Positions 17,490 to 26,597 of a DNA stretch of 64,000 nt are shown one piece after another. Both the position numbers and the translations under genes were made by a program. Under the pieces are notes generated by a model, which did no database searches, was not told the DNA's origin, and saw only the letters and a list, made by a program, of their open reading frames with translations. The number at the start of each line of letters is the position of its first letter. The stretch's first letter is position 1. Source of the DNA: Gracilibacillus salitolerans (GTDB lineage: Bacteria; Bacillota; Bacilli; Bacillales; Amphibacillaceae); NCBI RefSeq assembly GCF_009650095.1, contig NZ_CP045915.1:2542001-2606000 (forward strand), in the 5' to 3' direction.

Positions 17490-18609
17490 GCGTTAAATAG
17501 GTTTCGGTATAAAATGGCTGCCCATCCTCTTGAAAAGCAACGCCTACAGACATTAACCTAAAATCAGAATTTAAAATATTCTCCCGATGACCCTTCGAAT
17601 TCATAAGTCCCTGGTGTGCATATATGCTGCTGGGTTGCCCAGCTGCTAAATTTTCTCCAGCCATACGGAATGTGATATCATCATCTTCTAATCGATCAAA
17701 CGGGGATTGGCCATCTAAATTAGTATGCCCAAAATAATTATTCTCTGCCATATCTTCACTATGATTTTGAGCGGTAACCTTAGATGCATCATGCCATTCC
17801 AAAATCGGTTCTTCAAATTTAACTCTTGCAGCATTAGTAAGGTCATAGAGTTGATATTCCAATCCTTCTGCCAATGTATTACCAGGAGATGCAAAATAGT
17901 CATCTTTTTGGTTTTCTAGACGTTCTGCAATGATTTGTATAGCCGATACTGTATCCTCTTGATGAATATCATAAAAAAAGGTGACATAGTTGTCATCGAT
18001 TAAATATGTGTCCTGTTCATCGTTATCGTTGATGCGATATTTAACAAATCCCTTCTTGATCGAATCAAGCGGTTCTCCCAATGCCTCTCTTACATCATTC
18101 TTATCGTTTTCCAATGTTATATCAATGTTCGAACTGATAAGATCTTGATTGGTGTATAACCCAGCGACTTCATTATCATCGTTATAGGCAACCATGACGA
18201 AATTCTGATAATGATCATGGTAAGTGAACCAATCGACCCCATACTCATTTAATGAGCTTCTTTTCGAGTCGTTAAGGATATTTTCAACCTCTGACTTCGA
18301 ATCGTTTATTTCGATATTATGGATCGAAAAAGATTGCTCAGAAGGTTTTGTTAGATCTGGTGATTCTATATTAGGAGAAGGCGGAAGATCGGACTGATCG
18401 TCTGTAACGGAGTCGAAAAAATTTTCTAATTCGAAACGAAGGTTATTAATCGTACTGCTTATCTGGCCATTATCTTTCAAGTTACTAAAATCATCCTTCA
18501 TCTCATACCAAACGCCAGTTAATCCACCTTGCTTATAATCATCTTCATAAAAAAACCAAATTAATCCTCCTATTAACAGGAAGAAAACAATCGTTCTTAA
18601 CTTGGGCAA
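17485..18609 (-). CDS. ylbC: Membrane-anchored CAP-domain protein (YlbC-like)
   Basis: 374 residues from a TTG preceded by AGGAGTGAGGAT. An N-terminal membrane anchor (TIVFFLLIGGLIWFFY, residues 6-21) is followed by an acidic linker, a CAP-associated N-terminal domain (about 95-235, IHNIEINDSKSEV...) and a C-terminal SCP/CAP domain (about 245-372) with the His-containing motifs QNHSEDMAENNYFGHTN and KGHRENILN. This matches B. subtilis YlbC. The CAP domain faces outward; its activity is unknown. Confidence 0.87.
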   Translation of the reverse strand: MPKLRTIVFFLLIGGLIWFFYEDDYKQGGLTGVWYEMKDDFSNLKDNGQISSTINNLRFELENFFDSVTDDQSDLPPSPNIESPDLTKPSEQSFSIHNIEINDSKSEVENILNDSKRSSLNEYGVDWFTYHDHYQNFVMVAYNDDNEVAGLYTNQDLISSNIDITLENDKNDVREALGEPLDSIKKGFVKYRINDNDEQDTYLIDDNYVTFFYDIHQEDTVSAIQIIAERLENQKDDYFASPGNTLAEGLEYQLYDLTNAARVKFEEPILEWHDASKVTAQNHSEDMAENNYFGHTNLDGQSPFDRLEDDDITFRMAGENLAAGQPSSIYAHQGLMNSKGHRENILNSDFRLMSVGVAFQEDGQPFYTETYLTQ

Positions 18610-18731
18610 ATCCTCACTCCTGACTTCTTTGGTATTCTATTCTTTCATTATATCATGATTCCCGATAAATATAAGTGAAAAAAATTTTTGATATTTTTGT
18701 AGTCATTTTCTTTTTTTATACGTCAATTAGA

Positions 18732-19304
18732 ATGGAGACATTTAAAAGGGAAGGGGGGAGCATCATTCAAGATGAACAACTGATCAAAAAAATAAAAGCG
18801 GGTAATCAACATGCAATCCGCTTGTTGATAGAGCGGTACAAACATCATGTATTTAAAGTTACCTATAGTGTGGTACATGATGAAAAAACCGCAGAAGATC
18901 TAGCACAAGAAACTTTTATCAAAATGATTGATGCTCTTTCTTCCTATCAACATAAAGGCTTCAAAACATGGATTAGTCGTATTGCGCTACATAAAGCGAT
19001 CGATTATAAGCGGAAAAAATCAAGGCAGAAGGAAGAGTTAGAAACATTTGAAGAGTTTCAACCTGTAAGTTTGGAAATACATCCGGATGAGCAAATCATA
19101 AGTAAAGATAAAATAAATAAGGTTCAACAACAAATTAATTTGATGCCGGAAAAATTTCAAACGGTAGTGAAAGCTTATTATTTTCAGGAATTATCTTATA
19201 AACAAATTGCACAAAATTTAGGTATTGAAGAAACGAATGTCAAGATGAGGTTATATCGAGCAAAAAAATGGATGAAGGAAAATTGGAAGGAGGAGGATTT
19301 TTAA
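18732..19304 (+). CDS. ECF-type RNA polymerase sigma factor
   Basis: Sigma region 2 (AIRLLIERYKHHVFKVTYSV, then EDLAQETFIKMIDAL) and region 4 (FQTVVKAYYFQELSYKQIA, then EETNVKMRLYRAKKW) are clear. The ATG at 18732 has no ribosome site. A very strong one (AAGGGGGGAG, 18751-18760) lies inside the frame and points to an ATT at 18765, which would give the standard N-terminus (M)QDEQLIKKIKAGN and 179 residues. The frame also extends back to a GTG at 18675. It heads an operon with an anti-sigma factor (gap of one base) and a multi-pass membrane protein. The signal sensed is unknown. Confidence 0.9.
   Translation: METFKREGGSIIQDEQLIKKIKAGNQHAIRLLIERYKHHVFKVTYSVVHDEKTAEDLAQETFIKMIDALSSYQHKGFKTWISRIALHKAIDYKRKKSRQKEELETFEEFQPVSLEIHPDEQIISKDKINKVQQQINLMPEKFQTVVKAYYFQELSYKQIAQNLGIEETNVKMRLYRAKKWMKENWKEEDF
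18751..18767 (+). promoter_or_regulatory. Strong ribosome site pointing to an ATT start of the ECF sigma gene
   Basis: AAGGGGGGAG is followed four bases later by ATT, the codon exactly where sigma factors of this family begin. No ATG, GTG or TTG lies within useful distance downstream in frame. Confidence 0.55.
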
Positions 19305-19305
19305 C

Positions 19306-19716
19306 ATGAAGCATATTACGAAAGAAGCTCTACTTACCTATATTAAAGCTGAGTCTAACCAAGAGCGAGAAATAGAAAATCATTTATTAGAATGTGAAGC
19401 ATGCACTGATATATATTTTTCCATGGTAGAGGAAGTCGAGATGAACGGTGTGCTTTCCGATGATTTTACAGATGTTACACTTCACCAAATTGAACAAAAA
19501 TCACCTGCTCCCCCGAAAAAGAAACACAGCAATGTATTCGTCCATTACTTAGTTGCAGCTGGATTAACTATCTTACTGACATTAACTGGTGTATTCCAAG
19601 GGGCATTAAATGTATCAGACATCCAACAACAAAAAGGCGGATCTATAACTAACCACTTAATGACAAAAACAACTGGTGTATTAAAAGAAATAAAGGGGGT
19701 TCATCATAATGAATAA
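19306..19716 (+). CDS. Anti-sigma factor with zinc-finger (ZAS/HC2) domain
   Basis: 136 residues, ribosome site GGAGGAGG. The zinc motif H-x3-C-x2-C is in NHLLECEACTD (about residues 26-36). A proline/lysine linker and one membrane helix (YLVAAGLTILLTLTGVF, about 84-100) follow, with a short outside tail. This is the standard layout of a membrane anti-sigma factor holding the co-transcribed ECF sigma factor at the membrane. It overlaps the next gene by eight bases. Confidence 0.88.
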   Translation: MKHITKEALLTYIKAESNQEREIENHLLECEACTDIYFSMVEEVEMNGVLSDDFTDVTLHQIEQKSPAPPKKKHSNVFVHYLVAAGLTILLTLTGVFQGALNVSDIQQQKGGSITNHLMTKTTGVLKEIKGVHHNE

Positions 19717-20785
19717 ATCAGGATTAGCAGCATTTTTCTTAGGATTCATTCCTGGATTTGGACATATATATTGGGGGCATAAAATTCGTGGAGTTTTTTA
19801 CACACTTGCTTTTGCGGGAACTTTTGCGTTAGCTTCTTTCATGGTGATATTCGGAGTTGATATGTATTATGATATCTTTCCGATAGCTATTTTGGCTTTT
19901 TTTATCTGGGGTATTAACATGCTGGATATTACTATTACACTTTTTATATCAAAAGTGAACATCGGTGAGGGGAATGGTAGTAGTGAAAAAAGTGCCGTTA
20001 CGGAAGCATCTAACGAGCGGGTTACAACCATGATGTTGTCAGTTATACCTGGAATGGGACATTTTTATTTGGGATTGTCTTATCGAGGGTTAACAATACT
20101 TGCTGCCTTTTTCGGTGTGATAATCATGGTTTTCTTTATTAGCTTTCTGACGAGTGCTGTGTTTTTAATTTTTCTATTAGCACTGCCAATCATTTGGATT
20201 TATAGCATGTTTGATATTATCCAACTATTAAATCAAAAGCAAGCAGGGAAAGAATTAGAGGATAGAACGATAATGGATGATTTTAACCGAGCACAAGATA
20301 ATGAGAGAAAAAGTAAGATGATCGCAACTATCTTATCGATTTTTCCTGGAGCAGGTCATTTATATTTAGGCTTGCAAAAAAGAGGGATTCAGTTAATGGC
20401 ATCCTTTTTATTTTCCATTTATATTTTAGATGTATTAAATCTATCGCTTTTCTTATTCTTGATTCCTTTGATATGGTTTTTCAGCTTCTTTGATGCATTA
20501 CAATTAGCTAACCGTTTTGAGTATGAAGTACTGGAAGATGTCCCGATTATAAAGTATTTATCCAATTATCAGAAGTGGATTGGTATTGGATTAGTTTTAC
20601 TAGGTTTGTTCTATTTACTTGATGCGGTTCTTATGCCCGCTTTTGCCGATCATCTAGAAGCCTATTTTTATATCGACTTTTGGCATTTATATCACCAGTA
20701 TTTTCAAGTAACGATAATCAGTTTATTACTGGTAAGTGTGGGAATCATACTCGCTATCAATCATAAAAAGACAAAGAATAAATAA
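19709..20785 (+). CDS. Multi-pass membrane protein with three TM2-like modules
   Basis: 358 residues. The motif PGxGHxYxGxxxRG occurs three times (PGFGHIYWGHKIRG near 15, PGMGHFYLGLSYRG near 114, PGAGHLYLGLQKRG near 213). Each is followed about 50 residues later by a related segment (WGINMLDI, WIYSMFDIIQLLN, WFFSFFDALQLAN). So the protein is a triplication of a roughly 100-residue two-helix unit like the TM2 domain, plus a C-terminal pair of helices. It overlaps the anti-sigma gene by eight bases, so it is very likely the third component or target of this ECF system. Function unknown. Confidence 0.85.
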   Translation: MNKSGLAAFFLGFIPGFGHIYWGHKIRGVFYTLAFAGTFALASFMVIFGVDMYYDIFPIAILAFFIWGINMLDITITLFISKVNIGEGNGSSEKSAVTEASNERVTTMMLSVIPGMGHFYLGLSYRGLTILAAFFGVIIMVFFISFLTSAVFLIFLLALPIIWIYSMFDIIQLLNQKQAGKELEDRTIMDDFNRAQDNERKSKMIATILSIFPGAGHLYLGLQKRGIQLMASFLFSIYILDVLNLSLFLFLIPLIWFFSFFDALQLANRFEYEVLEDVPIIKYLSNYQKWIGIGLVLLGLFYLLDAVLMPAFADHLEAYFYIDFWHLYHQYFQVTIISLLLVSVGIILAINHKKTKNK

Positions 20786-20796
20786 TGAATAAAAAG

Positions 20797-20835
20797 AAGG
20801 TGAAACTTGTTTCAAAAGTTTCGCCTTTATTTATT
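20797..20835 (+). terminator. Terminator of the first ECF operon
   Basis: Stem AAGGTGAAACTT / AAGTTTCGCCTT followed by TATTTATTTTC. Confidence 0.8.
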
Positions 20836-20900
20836 TTCAAATATAATGAACTTATTGTATGATTCATTACTCTTATATGTAGATGAGGGGGATAGCAGTA

Positions 20901-21431
20901 ATGGATGTAAGAATGGTAAAGAAAGCAAAGAAGGGCAATAAAGAAGCATTACTAAACTTGATATTAAGCAGGAAAGATGATTATTATCGATTGGCCTTTT
21001 CTTATATGAGAAAAGAAGAAGACGCTTTAGATGTCATGGAAGATATGATTGTTAAGCTTTATGAAAATATTCACTTATTAAAAAATAATAAATCATTTTA
21101 CAGCTGGAGTAATAAAATTTTAATTAATTGTTGTCATACTGCTTACCGCAATAGAAATAAAACAATTCTATTAGGAGAACAGGAAATAGAAAATACTTTG
21201 AAAGATGAGCAAAATGACTTTGATCGAATTGAAACTCAGATAGATATTAATAAGTTACTTTCATATCTTAACGAAAAGCAGGCGGAAGCGATAAGACTGA
21301 GGTATTTTAACGACCTTGATTTCCAAACGATCGCTGACATTACTGGTAATTCTGTAGGAACGATCAAGTCGAGAGTATTTTATGGTTTAAAAAAGTTACA
21401 TACTTTGTATCGAGGTGATCGAAATGAGTAA
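20901..21431 (+). CDS. Second ECF-type RNA polymerase sigma factor
   Basis: 176 residues from the ATG after GAGGGGGATAGCA; an ATG six codons upstream overlaps the ribosome site. Region 2 (YYRLAFSYMRKEEDALDVMEDM) and region 4 (EKQAEAIRLRYFNDLDFQTIA, SVGTIKSRVFYGLKKL) are clear. It resembles SigV-like factors paired with DUF4179 anti-sigma proteins. It overlaps the downstream gene by eight bases, so they are translationally coupled. It is not closely related to the sigma factor 2 kb upstream. Confidence 0.92.
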   Translation: MDVRMVKKAKKGNKEALLNLILSRKDDYYRLAFSYMRKEEDALDVMEDMIVKLYENIHLLKNNKSFYSWSNKILINCCHTAYRNRNKTILLGEQEIENTLKDEQNDFDRIETQIDINKLLSYLNEKQAEAIRLRYFNDLDFQTIADITGNSVGTIKSRVFYGLKKLHTLYRGDRNE

Positions 21432-22368
21432 TTTAAAGAAGCAGATGCAAAAAGAAAAGAAGCAATTGAAATCAATGCAAGCTCCGAATCAATTAGAAGA
21501 TCGTTTACGTACCTCCATAAACAGTCAACAAATAAGGTATCCTGAGCGAAAAAACTTTCTTTGGAAATCAGTTGCAGCCATTATAATATTCTCGATTTTA
21601 ATAGGTTATAATTATCAAGGATTAGCTTATTATGGTAAAAAAATTATGGGATTCGATAACGTTGATGTTATTTCAAATACATTACAAAACTTAAATGAGG
21701 CGGGTATGGGTCAAACCGTCAATAAAAGTATCACGTTAGAAAATGGGGTAACCTTTACAGTTAACGGTGTGATGGTAGATGATAATCAGTTGATCATTTA
21801 TTACACTGCAACAAGTAAAACCAATAATTTAGATAACCCAGAGGTAGATTTCGTTCCGATAAAAATATCCGGCTTTCTTACCAATTCAACTATGAGCAGT
21901 GGAGCAGGGACTTTAAGTGATGATGAAAGCTCAATAAAGGGAACGTATTTTTTTGAACCACCAAATGGATTAGCAAAAAAGTTAACACTTCATTTTCAAC
22001 AATCACCTAAAACACTTACATTTGACTATGATCCAAATAAAGCGATGGGAGCTAGTTTAAAACAGAAAATTGATAAAAGAATGCAATTGAATAATGGAGA
22101 TCTGCATTTTCAGACGATTACAGCATCACCAACGGGTACAGTGATCAAAGGTACCACAAATAAAGAGACGGTAGAACGAATCTCGTTCGATCAGATAGAG
22201 CTTGTAGCTGACGGGGTTCAAATTGAACTTCTTGGTAGTAGTTATGGCAGTAAGTGGAGTGGTGGCTATAAATTTGAAATACGATTTGATGCATTGCCTA
22301 CAGACGTATCCAATCTTGAAATTGGGTCAGATTTAGCTGAAGAAGGAATAGAAATTATCTCCGATTAG
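21424..22368 (+). CDS. DUF4179 domain anti-sigma factor
   Basis: 314 residues from the ATG behind GAGGTGATCGAA (the GTG at 21415 is inside the ribosome site). A short cytosolic N-terminus precedes one membrane helix (SVAAIIIFSILIGYNYQ, about residues 46-62). The large extracytoplasmic part contains the DUF4179 domain (LNEAGMGQTVNKSITLENGVTFTV...). Proteins of this class hold their cognate ECF sigma factor and sense an envelope signal. The pairing with the overlapping sigma gene is clear. Confidence 0.87.
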   Translation: MSNLKKQMQKEKKQLKSMQAPNQLEDRLRTSINSQQIRYPERKNFLWKSVAAIIIFSILIGYNYQGLAYYGKKIMGFDNVDVISNTLQNLNEAGMGQTVNKSITLENGVTFTVNGVMVDDNQLIIYYTATSKTNNLDNPEVDFVPIKISGFLTNSTMSSGAGTLSDDESSIKGTYFFEPPNGLAKKLTLHFQQSPKTLTFDYDPNKAMGASLKQKIDKRMQLNNGDLHFQTITASPTGTVIKGTTNKETVERISFDQIELVADGVQIELLGSSYGSKWSGGYKFEIRFDALPTDVSNLEIGSDLAEEGIEIISD

Positions 22369-22375
22369 AACTTTT

Positions 22376-22412
22376 AGGGTTGTCCCTTAACATAGGGAAC
22401 AATCCTTTTTAT
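22376..22412 (+). terminator. Terminator of the second ECF operon
   Basis: AGGGTTGTCCCT / AGGGAACAATCCT stem followed by TTTTTATTT. Confidence 0.8.
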
Positions 22413-22421
22413 TTATGAAAA

Positions 22422-22870
22422 TTAATATCTTTGAATTCGTTCAAGTATTTCATTCCATTCACGTAAAGTAACTCGAGAAATAAGATTATAACCTTTACCT
22501 TGGCCAAGTGGTTCAATTATTACAGTTCCCATATCTGGAATTTGTCCTAAACTAATATCCTTAGGAAAACTATGAGCGATAATAACCTTATTTTGACCCG
22601 ACGGCGACTGAATTTCTAGGTATGAATTGAATGTCTTTACAATTCTTTTAGTCTGTTCTATGGTCAAATTAGTGCTTAGATTATATACATCAACCCAAGG
22701 AAAAAGCTTGCCATCTACCAAGTTCAGATAAGTTTCTTTGAGTAGAGCAATTTTCGAAGTTTAGACTGGGTAGGTCTTCTCCAATTGTAGCCTCAGCATG
22801 CCTTACGTACAGTATATAACCGCCCTGTTGTAATTGGTTCAAAAGCGGAATGCGGTTAAAAAAGCGTTAC
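22422..22870 (-). pseudogene. Histidine phosphatase (phosphoglycerate-mutase-like), decayed
   Basis: The 99-residue frame to 22721 is the C-terminal half (KVIIAHSFPKDISLGQIPDMG). Upstream on the same strand, in another frame and without a start, lies the N-terminal half with the catalytic RHAEA motif (GGYILYVRHAEATIGED, then CSTQRNLSELG). The two are joined near 22700-22721 with a frame change, and the middle of the domain, about 50 residues, is missing. A stop codon also lies before the N-terminal part. So this is an internal deletion plus frameshift in a cytosolic phosphatase gene. Confidence 0.75.
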
Positions 22871-23023
22871 ATTGATCAATAATGATTCACCTCCAGCAAT
22901 AAATTTCGTCAAATATTACACTATATGTTTAGCAGTCAGAATTATTAACTATTGGATTAGTTAAGATTAGTAGGTGAAACCAATATAATTTTTAATCGTA
23001 TAAGTATGTCAAGGAGGGATAAC

Positions 23024-23314
23024 TTGAGATGTTTTCTTATCGGAATTATTTTATCTGTAATAGGGGTTTTAATATCTTTAATTATGTGGGGAATAGATAA
23101 AGCTTATGTCATTACTGGTGGTATTGGAATCCTGTTCATTGGAATATCTATGATTTTTTCAGGTTCAATGGTAAACGGAAATAGAATGAGAGCCAATTTT
23201 GCAACAGAATCTGCTGAAGATAGGCGTAATCGAAATAGCGTAACTTTACATACAGCTTTAATTGGAATACCTAACATTGTTATTGCTTTATTGATTTACT
23301 TCTTTCTCAACTAA
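23024..23314 (+). CDS. Small membrane protein (DUF5316-like)
   Basis: 96 residues from a TTG placed about five bases after AAGGAGGG; the frame can be extended to an ATG at 23006, but this would include the ribosome site. Three membrane segments: CFLIGIILSVIGVLISLIM, VITGGIGILFIGISMIF and the C-terminal ALIGIPNIVIALLIYFF, with an Arg/Asn-rich loop. The family is widespread in bacilli and has no known role. Confidence 0.75.
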   Translation: MRCFLIGIILSVIGVLISLIMWGIDKAYVITGGIGILFIGISMIFSGSMVNGNRMRANFATESAEDRRNRNSVTLHTALIGIPNIVIALLIYFFLN

Positions 23315-23349
23315 AGTTACTAGTAAAGCCTCTAGATATTAAACTGAAC

Positions 23350-23380
23350 AAGGGGGAGGTTATAACCCCCTTATTTTTAA
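23350..23380 (+). terminator. Terminator after the DUF5316-like gene
   Basis: AAGGGGG / CCCCCTT stem followed by ATTTTTAATTG. Confidence 0.7.
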
Positions 23381-23575
23381 TTGTTTATAAGTAAACTAAT
23401 TAGGTTATATCTATAACAAGGCCTTATTTAAATCCTGGGCTATGAATGTCGATATAGTGTAAAAATAAAATGTCAAATATTACAAAAATATTAAATATAG
23501 TAAAACTAGTAAACTTTCACATTTCTATTACATATATTATATAGAGACAAATTATTTTAGAGGAGGAGATAAAAT

Positions 23576-24553
23576 ATGGCACAAAAAAAGGTTCATTTGA
23601 TACCTTATACGATTCAGTCAATTGAGGATTCCAAAAATGAGACCCCGGAAGGTGTTCAACTGGTACAGGCTCCTGCCATATGGGAGAAAAGTAGCGAAGG
23701 GGAAGATATCGTTATTGCGGTTATAGACACTGGTATAGAGTCGGATCATCCAGATCTTAAGAATCGAATAATTGGTGGAAGAAATTTCACATCAGATTAT
23801 AATGGAGACCAAGACAACTTTGAAGACAATAACGGTCATGGAACACACGTATCAGGAACCATTGCAGCAAGCCTTGATGGAGATGGTGTTGTAGGTGTTG
23901 CTCCAAAAGCTAAAATATTAAGTCTAAAGGCGTTGACAGGGGAAGGTTCTGGAGAATATGAATGGATCATAGATGCGATAAACTATGCAGTTGAATGGCG
24001 TGGTCCTGACAATGAACGAGCTCGAGTAATTTGCATGTCCCTTGGTGGTCCTAATGATGTTCCTGAGATGCATGAAGCGATTCAAGATGCAGTTAATCAA
24101 GATGTATCTGTCGTTGTTGCTGCGGGAAATGAAGGGGATGGAGAAGAGGATACACCTGAGTATGCCTACCCTGGAGCTTATACTGAGGTCATTTGTGTTG
24201 GTGCTGTAAATATGGATTTACAACTTGCTCCGTTTTCAAATACCAATAACGAAGTGGATCTTGTAGCTCCCGGTGTAGATGTTTTATCAACATATATAGA
24301 TAATAAATTTGCTAAACTATCAGGAACCTCTATGGCAGCTCCACATGTAGCAGGTGCTTTAGCCTTAATAATTAATTTAAGTGAAAAAGAGTTTGATAGA
24401 TCTCTTGTTGAACCAGAAATCTATGCGCAACTTGTCAGACGTACACTTCCACTTGATTATCAAAAAAGTGCGGAAGGGAATGGCTTTCTCTTGCTAAACC
24501 TAGTTGACCAATTAGATAGGATCAATGCACCTAATTTGGAGGAGACTGACTAA
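23576..24553 (+). CDS. isp: Intracellular subtilisin-type serine protease
   Basis: 325 residues, ribosome site GAGGAGGAGAT. There is no signal peptide. The short N-terminal extension contains LIPY (residues 8-11), the inhibitory propeptide motif of Bacillus intracellular proteases. The catalytic triad is visible as Asp51 in VIDTG, His88 in NGHGTHVSG and Ser252 in GTSMAAPH; the oxyanion Asn185 is in AAGN. The enzyme degrades cytosolic proteins in stationary phase. Monocistronic. Confidence 0.94.
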   Translation: MAQKKVHLIPYTIQSIEDSKNETPEGVQLVQAPAIWEKSSEGEDIVIAVIDTGIESDHPDLKNRIIGGRNFTSDYNGDQDNFEDNNGHGTHVSGTIAASLDGDGVVGVAPKAKILSLKALTGEGSGEYEWIIDAINYAVEWRGPDNERARVICMSLGGPNDVPEMHEAIQDAVNQDVSVVVAAGNEGDGEEDTPEYAYPGAYTEVICVGAVNMDLQLAPFSNTNNEVDLVAPGVDVLSTYIDNKFAKLSGTSMAAPHVAGALALIINLSEKEFDRSLVEPEIYAQLVRRTLPLDYQKSAEGNGFLLLNLVDQLDRINAPNLEETD

Positions 24554-24682
24554 TCTTCTAAATATGCATGAAAAAGAATCAGTATCTAACTATCTAGAGG
24601 TTATCTCGTTCAATATTAATGCAGGAAGGTTGTTTTACTCCTCCTTTCTGTATTTTTATGGCTAACAGAAGGAGGAAAAATT

Positions 24683-25582
24683 ATGGGCGATTTGGAAGGG
24701 AAAGATCTAAAGGCCGCATTGATGGAATTAAGGGATTATCAAAAGAAAATTAAAAATACAAAAGAGTATTATGATGAGGAAGAAGATTCCCGTATTGTCA
24801 TAGATTATTATCATGATATTAATTTTGATGAAGCGAATAAATCTAAATTATTTGAACAACTACATCAGTTAACTACAACATCACATGAAAATCAACTTCC
24901 TTATAATTCTGAAACGCGTGATTATCTTTATTCTACAATTGATCTCCGTATGGACGGGAACCTTAAAAGTATTTATTCAGGAAGCCACAAGGATCCTGAA
25001 CAAGCCATTAGAGAAGATCATGAAGTAGCGCTAAAAAGAAAAGAAGAATATGAAAAGTTGTTAAATAACAAACCGAAAAATGATGATGTTTGGAACAAAG
25101 CTGTAGCGATTATTGAAAGTGAAAACATGTTTAATTGTGAACATGTCGTACCCCAATCATGGTTTGATCAAGATAATCCAATGAGAGGAGATTTACACCA
25201 TCTTTTCACTTGCGAGAAGAAATGTAATTCCACTAGATCCAATTATCCTTATTTTGATTTCGTCGAATACACTCCTGAAATGGATATCGAAACGATAAAA
25301 ACACAATGTGGGAAATATGAAAAAGAGAAGTTTGAACCCGAAAGCGGAAAAGGAGAAGTTGCCAGAGCAACATTGTACTTTTTGATAAGATATCCAGGAG
25401 AAATTAGCCACTACAGCGCTAAAGATATTGAAATGCTATTAAATTGGCATCGAGATTTTAAAATATCAGTCTACGAGAAACACCGAAATAAAGAAATCTA
25501 CCATATTCAAAAGAATAGAAATCCCCTAATTGATTTTCCAGAATACGCAGACAAAATCGATTTTGTGTTAGGTTTATCGTAG
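24683..25582 (+). CDS. Endonuclease I-like nuclease, apparently cytosolic
   Basis: 299 residues, ribosome site AGAAGGAGG. The endonuclease I (His-Me finger) core is visible: CEHVVPQSWF (about residues 152-161), then MRGDLHHLFTCEKKCNSTRSN (about 168-188). The usual secretion signal of this family is missing; the N-terminus is charged (MGDLEGKDLKAALMELRDY). Cysteines in the core probably hold a structural site. It lies downstream of the intracellular protease. The substrate would be DNA or RNA. Confidence 0.83.
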   Translation: MGDLEGKDLKAALMELRDYQKKIKNTKEYYDEEEDSRIVIDYYHDINFDEANKSKLFEQLHQLTTTSHENQLPYNSETRDYLYSTIDLRMDGNLKSIYSGSHKDPEQAIREDHEVALKRKEEYEKLLNNKPKNDDVWNKAVAIIESENMFNCEHVVPQSWFDQDNPMRGDLHHLFTCEKKCNSTRSNYPYFDFVEYTPEMDIETIKTQCGKYEKEKFEPESGKGEVARATLYFLIRYPGEISHYSAKDIEMLLNWHRDFKISVYEKHRNKEIYHIQKNRNPLIDFPEYADKIDFVLGLS

Positions 25583-25895
25583 TAAAACATATCCAACCTC
25601 TTCAGAGTTACCTTCAAAGATAAACTTTTTTCCAAAAAGATGGAATGAAACTGTTCCCTTCAGTTACATCTAAATATTCATATACCATTTGAACGAACAG
25701 AGTGTGGAGAACCTTATTCATTAATTTTCTTCACACTCTTTTTTTCACTGTTTTTGGACTTTTAAAGTTTCTTAACAAATGAGAGGTACCAGATAAATTG
25801 GAAAAAATAGTAATAATATGAGTTAAAAAAAGGAATTTTAAAATGAACATAGAATTAGTATATATTGTTGAGATTTAATAGGAGGGATTAAAAAC
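25583..25895. other. Intergenic region after the endonuclease
   Basis: The only structure is a terminator at 25699-25748 (stem AGAGTGTGGAGAA / TTCTTCACACTCT, then TTTTTTTC). The rest is AT-rich, with the promoter region of the next gene near 25840-25870. Confidence 0.6.
25699..25748 (+). terminator. Terminator downstream of the endonuclease gene
   Basis: 13-bp stem AGAGTGTGGAGAA / TTCTTCACACTCT followed by a T-run. Confidence 0.85.
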
Positions 25896-26294
25896 ATGGA
25901 TAAACGACAAATAGGATGGAACAAAATCAAGGAAATTGCTGGTGTACAAGGGGTTAAAGCGATGGAAGAGGTGCAATCTTATTCTCCAAGATTAGCAAAC
26001 ATGGCTTTAGAATTCGGATATGGAGATATTTATTCTGATGATACACTAGATTCACGACAACGTGCGTTGATTACTCTGTCATCGCTTATTTCACAAGGTA
26101 ATCAGGAAACTACGCTAACTTTCCATTTCAAAGCCGCTCTTAGAGTAGGTTTATCAAAGGAAGAAATTCTAGAATTGATAAATCATTGTAGTGGTTATGT
26201 CGGTTTTCCTAAAGCGATAACTTCTTTGAATCTTTTCCAACAAGCATATAGTGAATTTGAGAAAGAAAGCAATGAAGAGCAACATTCATTATAA
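25896..26294 (+). CDS. Carboxymuconolactone decarboxylase family protein
   Basis: 132 residues, ribosome site TAGGAGGGATT. The CMD fold signatures are LDSRQRALITLSSLISQGN and LTFHFKAALRVGLSKEEILELINHCSGYVGFPKA. The AhpD-type CxxC pair is missing, so it is not a peroxidase of that type and is closer to the 4-carboxymuconolactone decarboxylase branch. Such genes in bacilli are usually accessory. The true substrate is unknown. Confidence 0.87.
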   Translation: MDKRQIGWNKIKEIAGVQGVKAMEEVQSYSPRLANMALEFGYGDIYSDDTLDSRQRALITLSSLISQGNQETTLTFHFKAALRVGLSKEEILELINHCSGYVGFPKAITSLNLFQQAYSEFEKESNEEQHSL

Positions 26295-26306
26295 GGGGGC
26301 AGATTG

Positions 26307-26399
26307 ATGCTTGATTATAGGATAACTCCTAGAGAAAAGGCGGTCCTTAAAAATAAATTGGTTTTTAGGATTGTCTTTTCTTTTTGTACTTTTGCATGA
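26307..26399 (+). CDS. Tiny hypothetical ORF or gene remnant
   Basis: A 30-residue frame with a good ribosome site (AAGGGGGCAG) starting 12 bases after the previous gene: MLDYRITPREKAVLKNK then a hydrophobic end. It may be the start of a truncated gene. The following 200 bases to 26597 hold nothing recognisable. Confidence 0.3.
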   Translation: MLDYRITPREKAVLKNKLVFRIVFSFCTFA

Positions 26400-26597
26400 G
26401 AGTTTAATATGAATAGTTGAAGAAATCTTTTTCTGTTATCATTATAGATAGTGTAAGGGGAAATGCAGTCAAAAAAGACTTTTTTATTGTGGAGAAGAAG
26501 TAAAAGCCTAATACTTTAATGATGGGAAGATTAAAATTCGATTAATTTATTGAACTAACTGGTTGAAACAATAAAGGAAAAAAGGAGGAATGAATAG

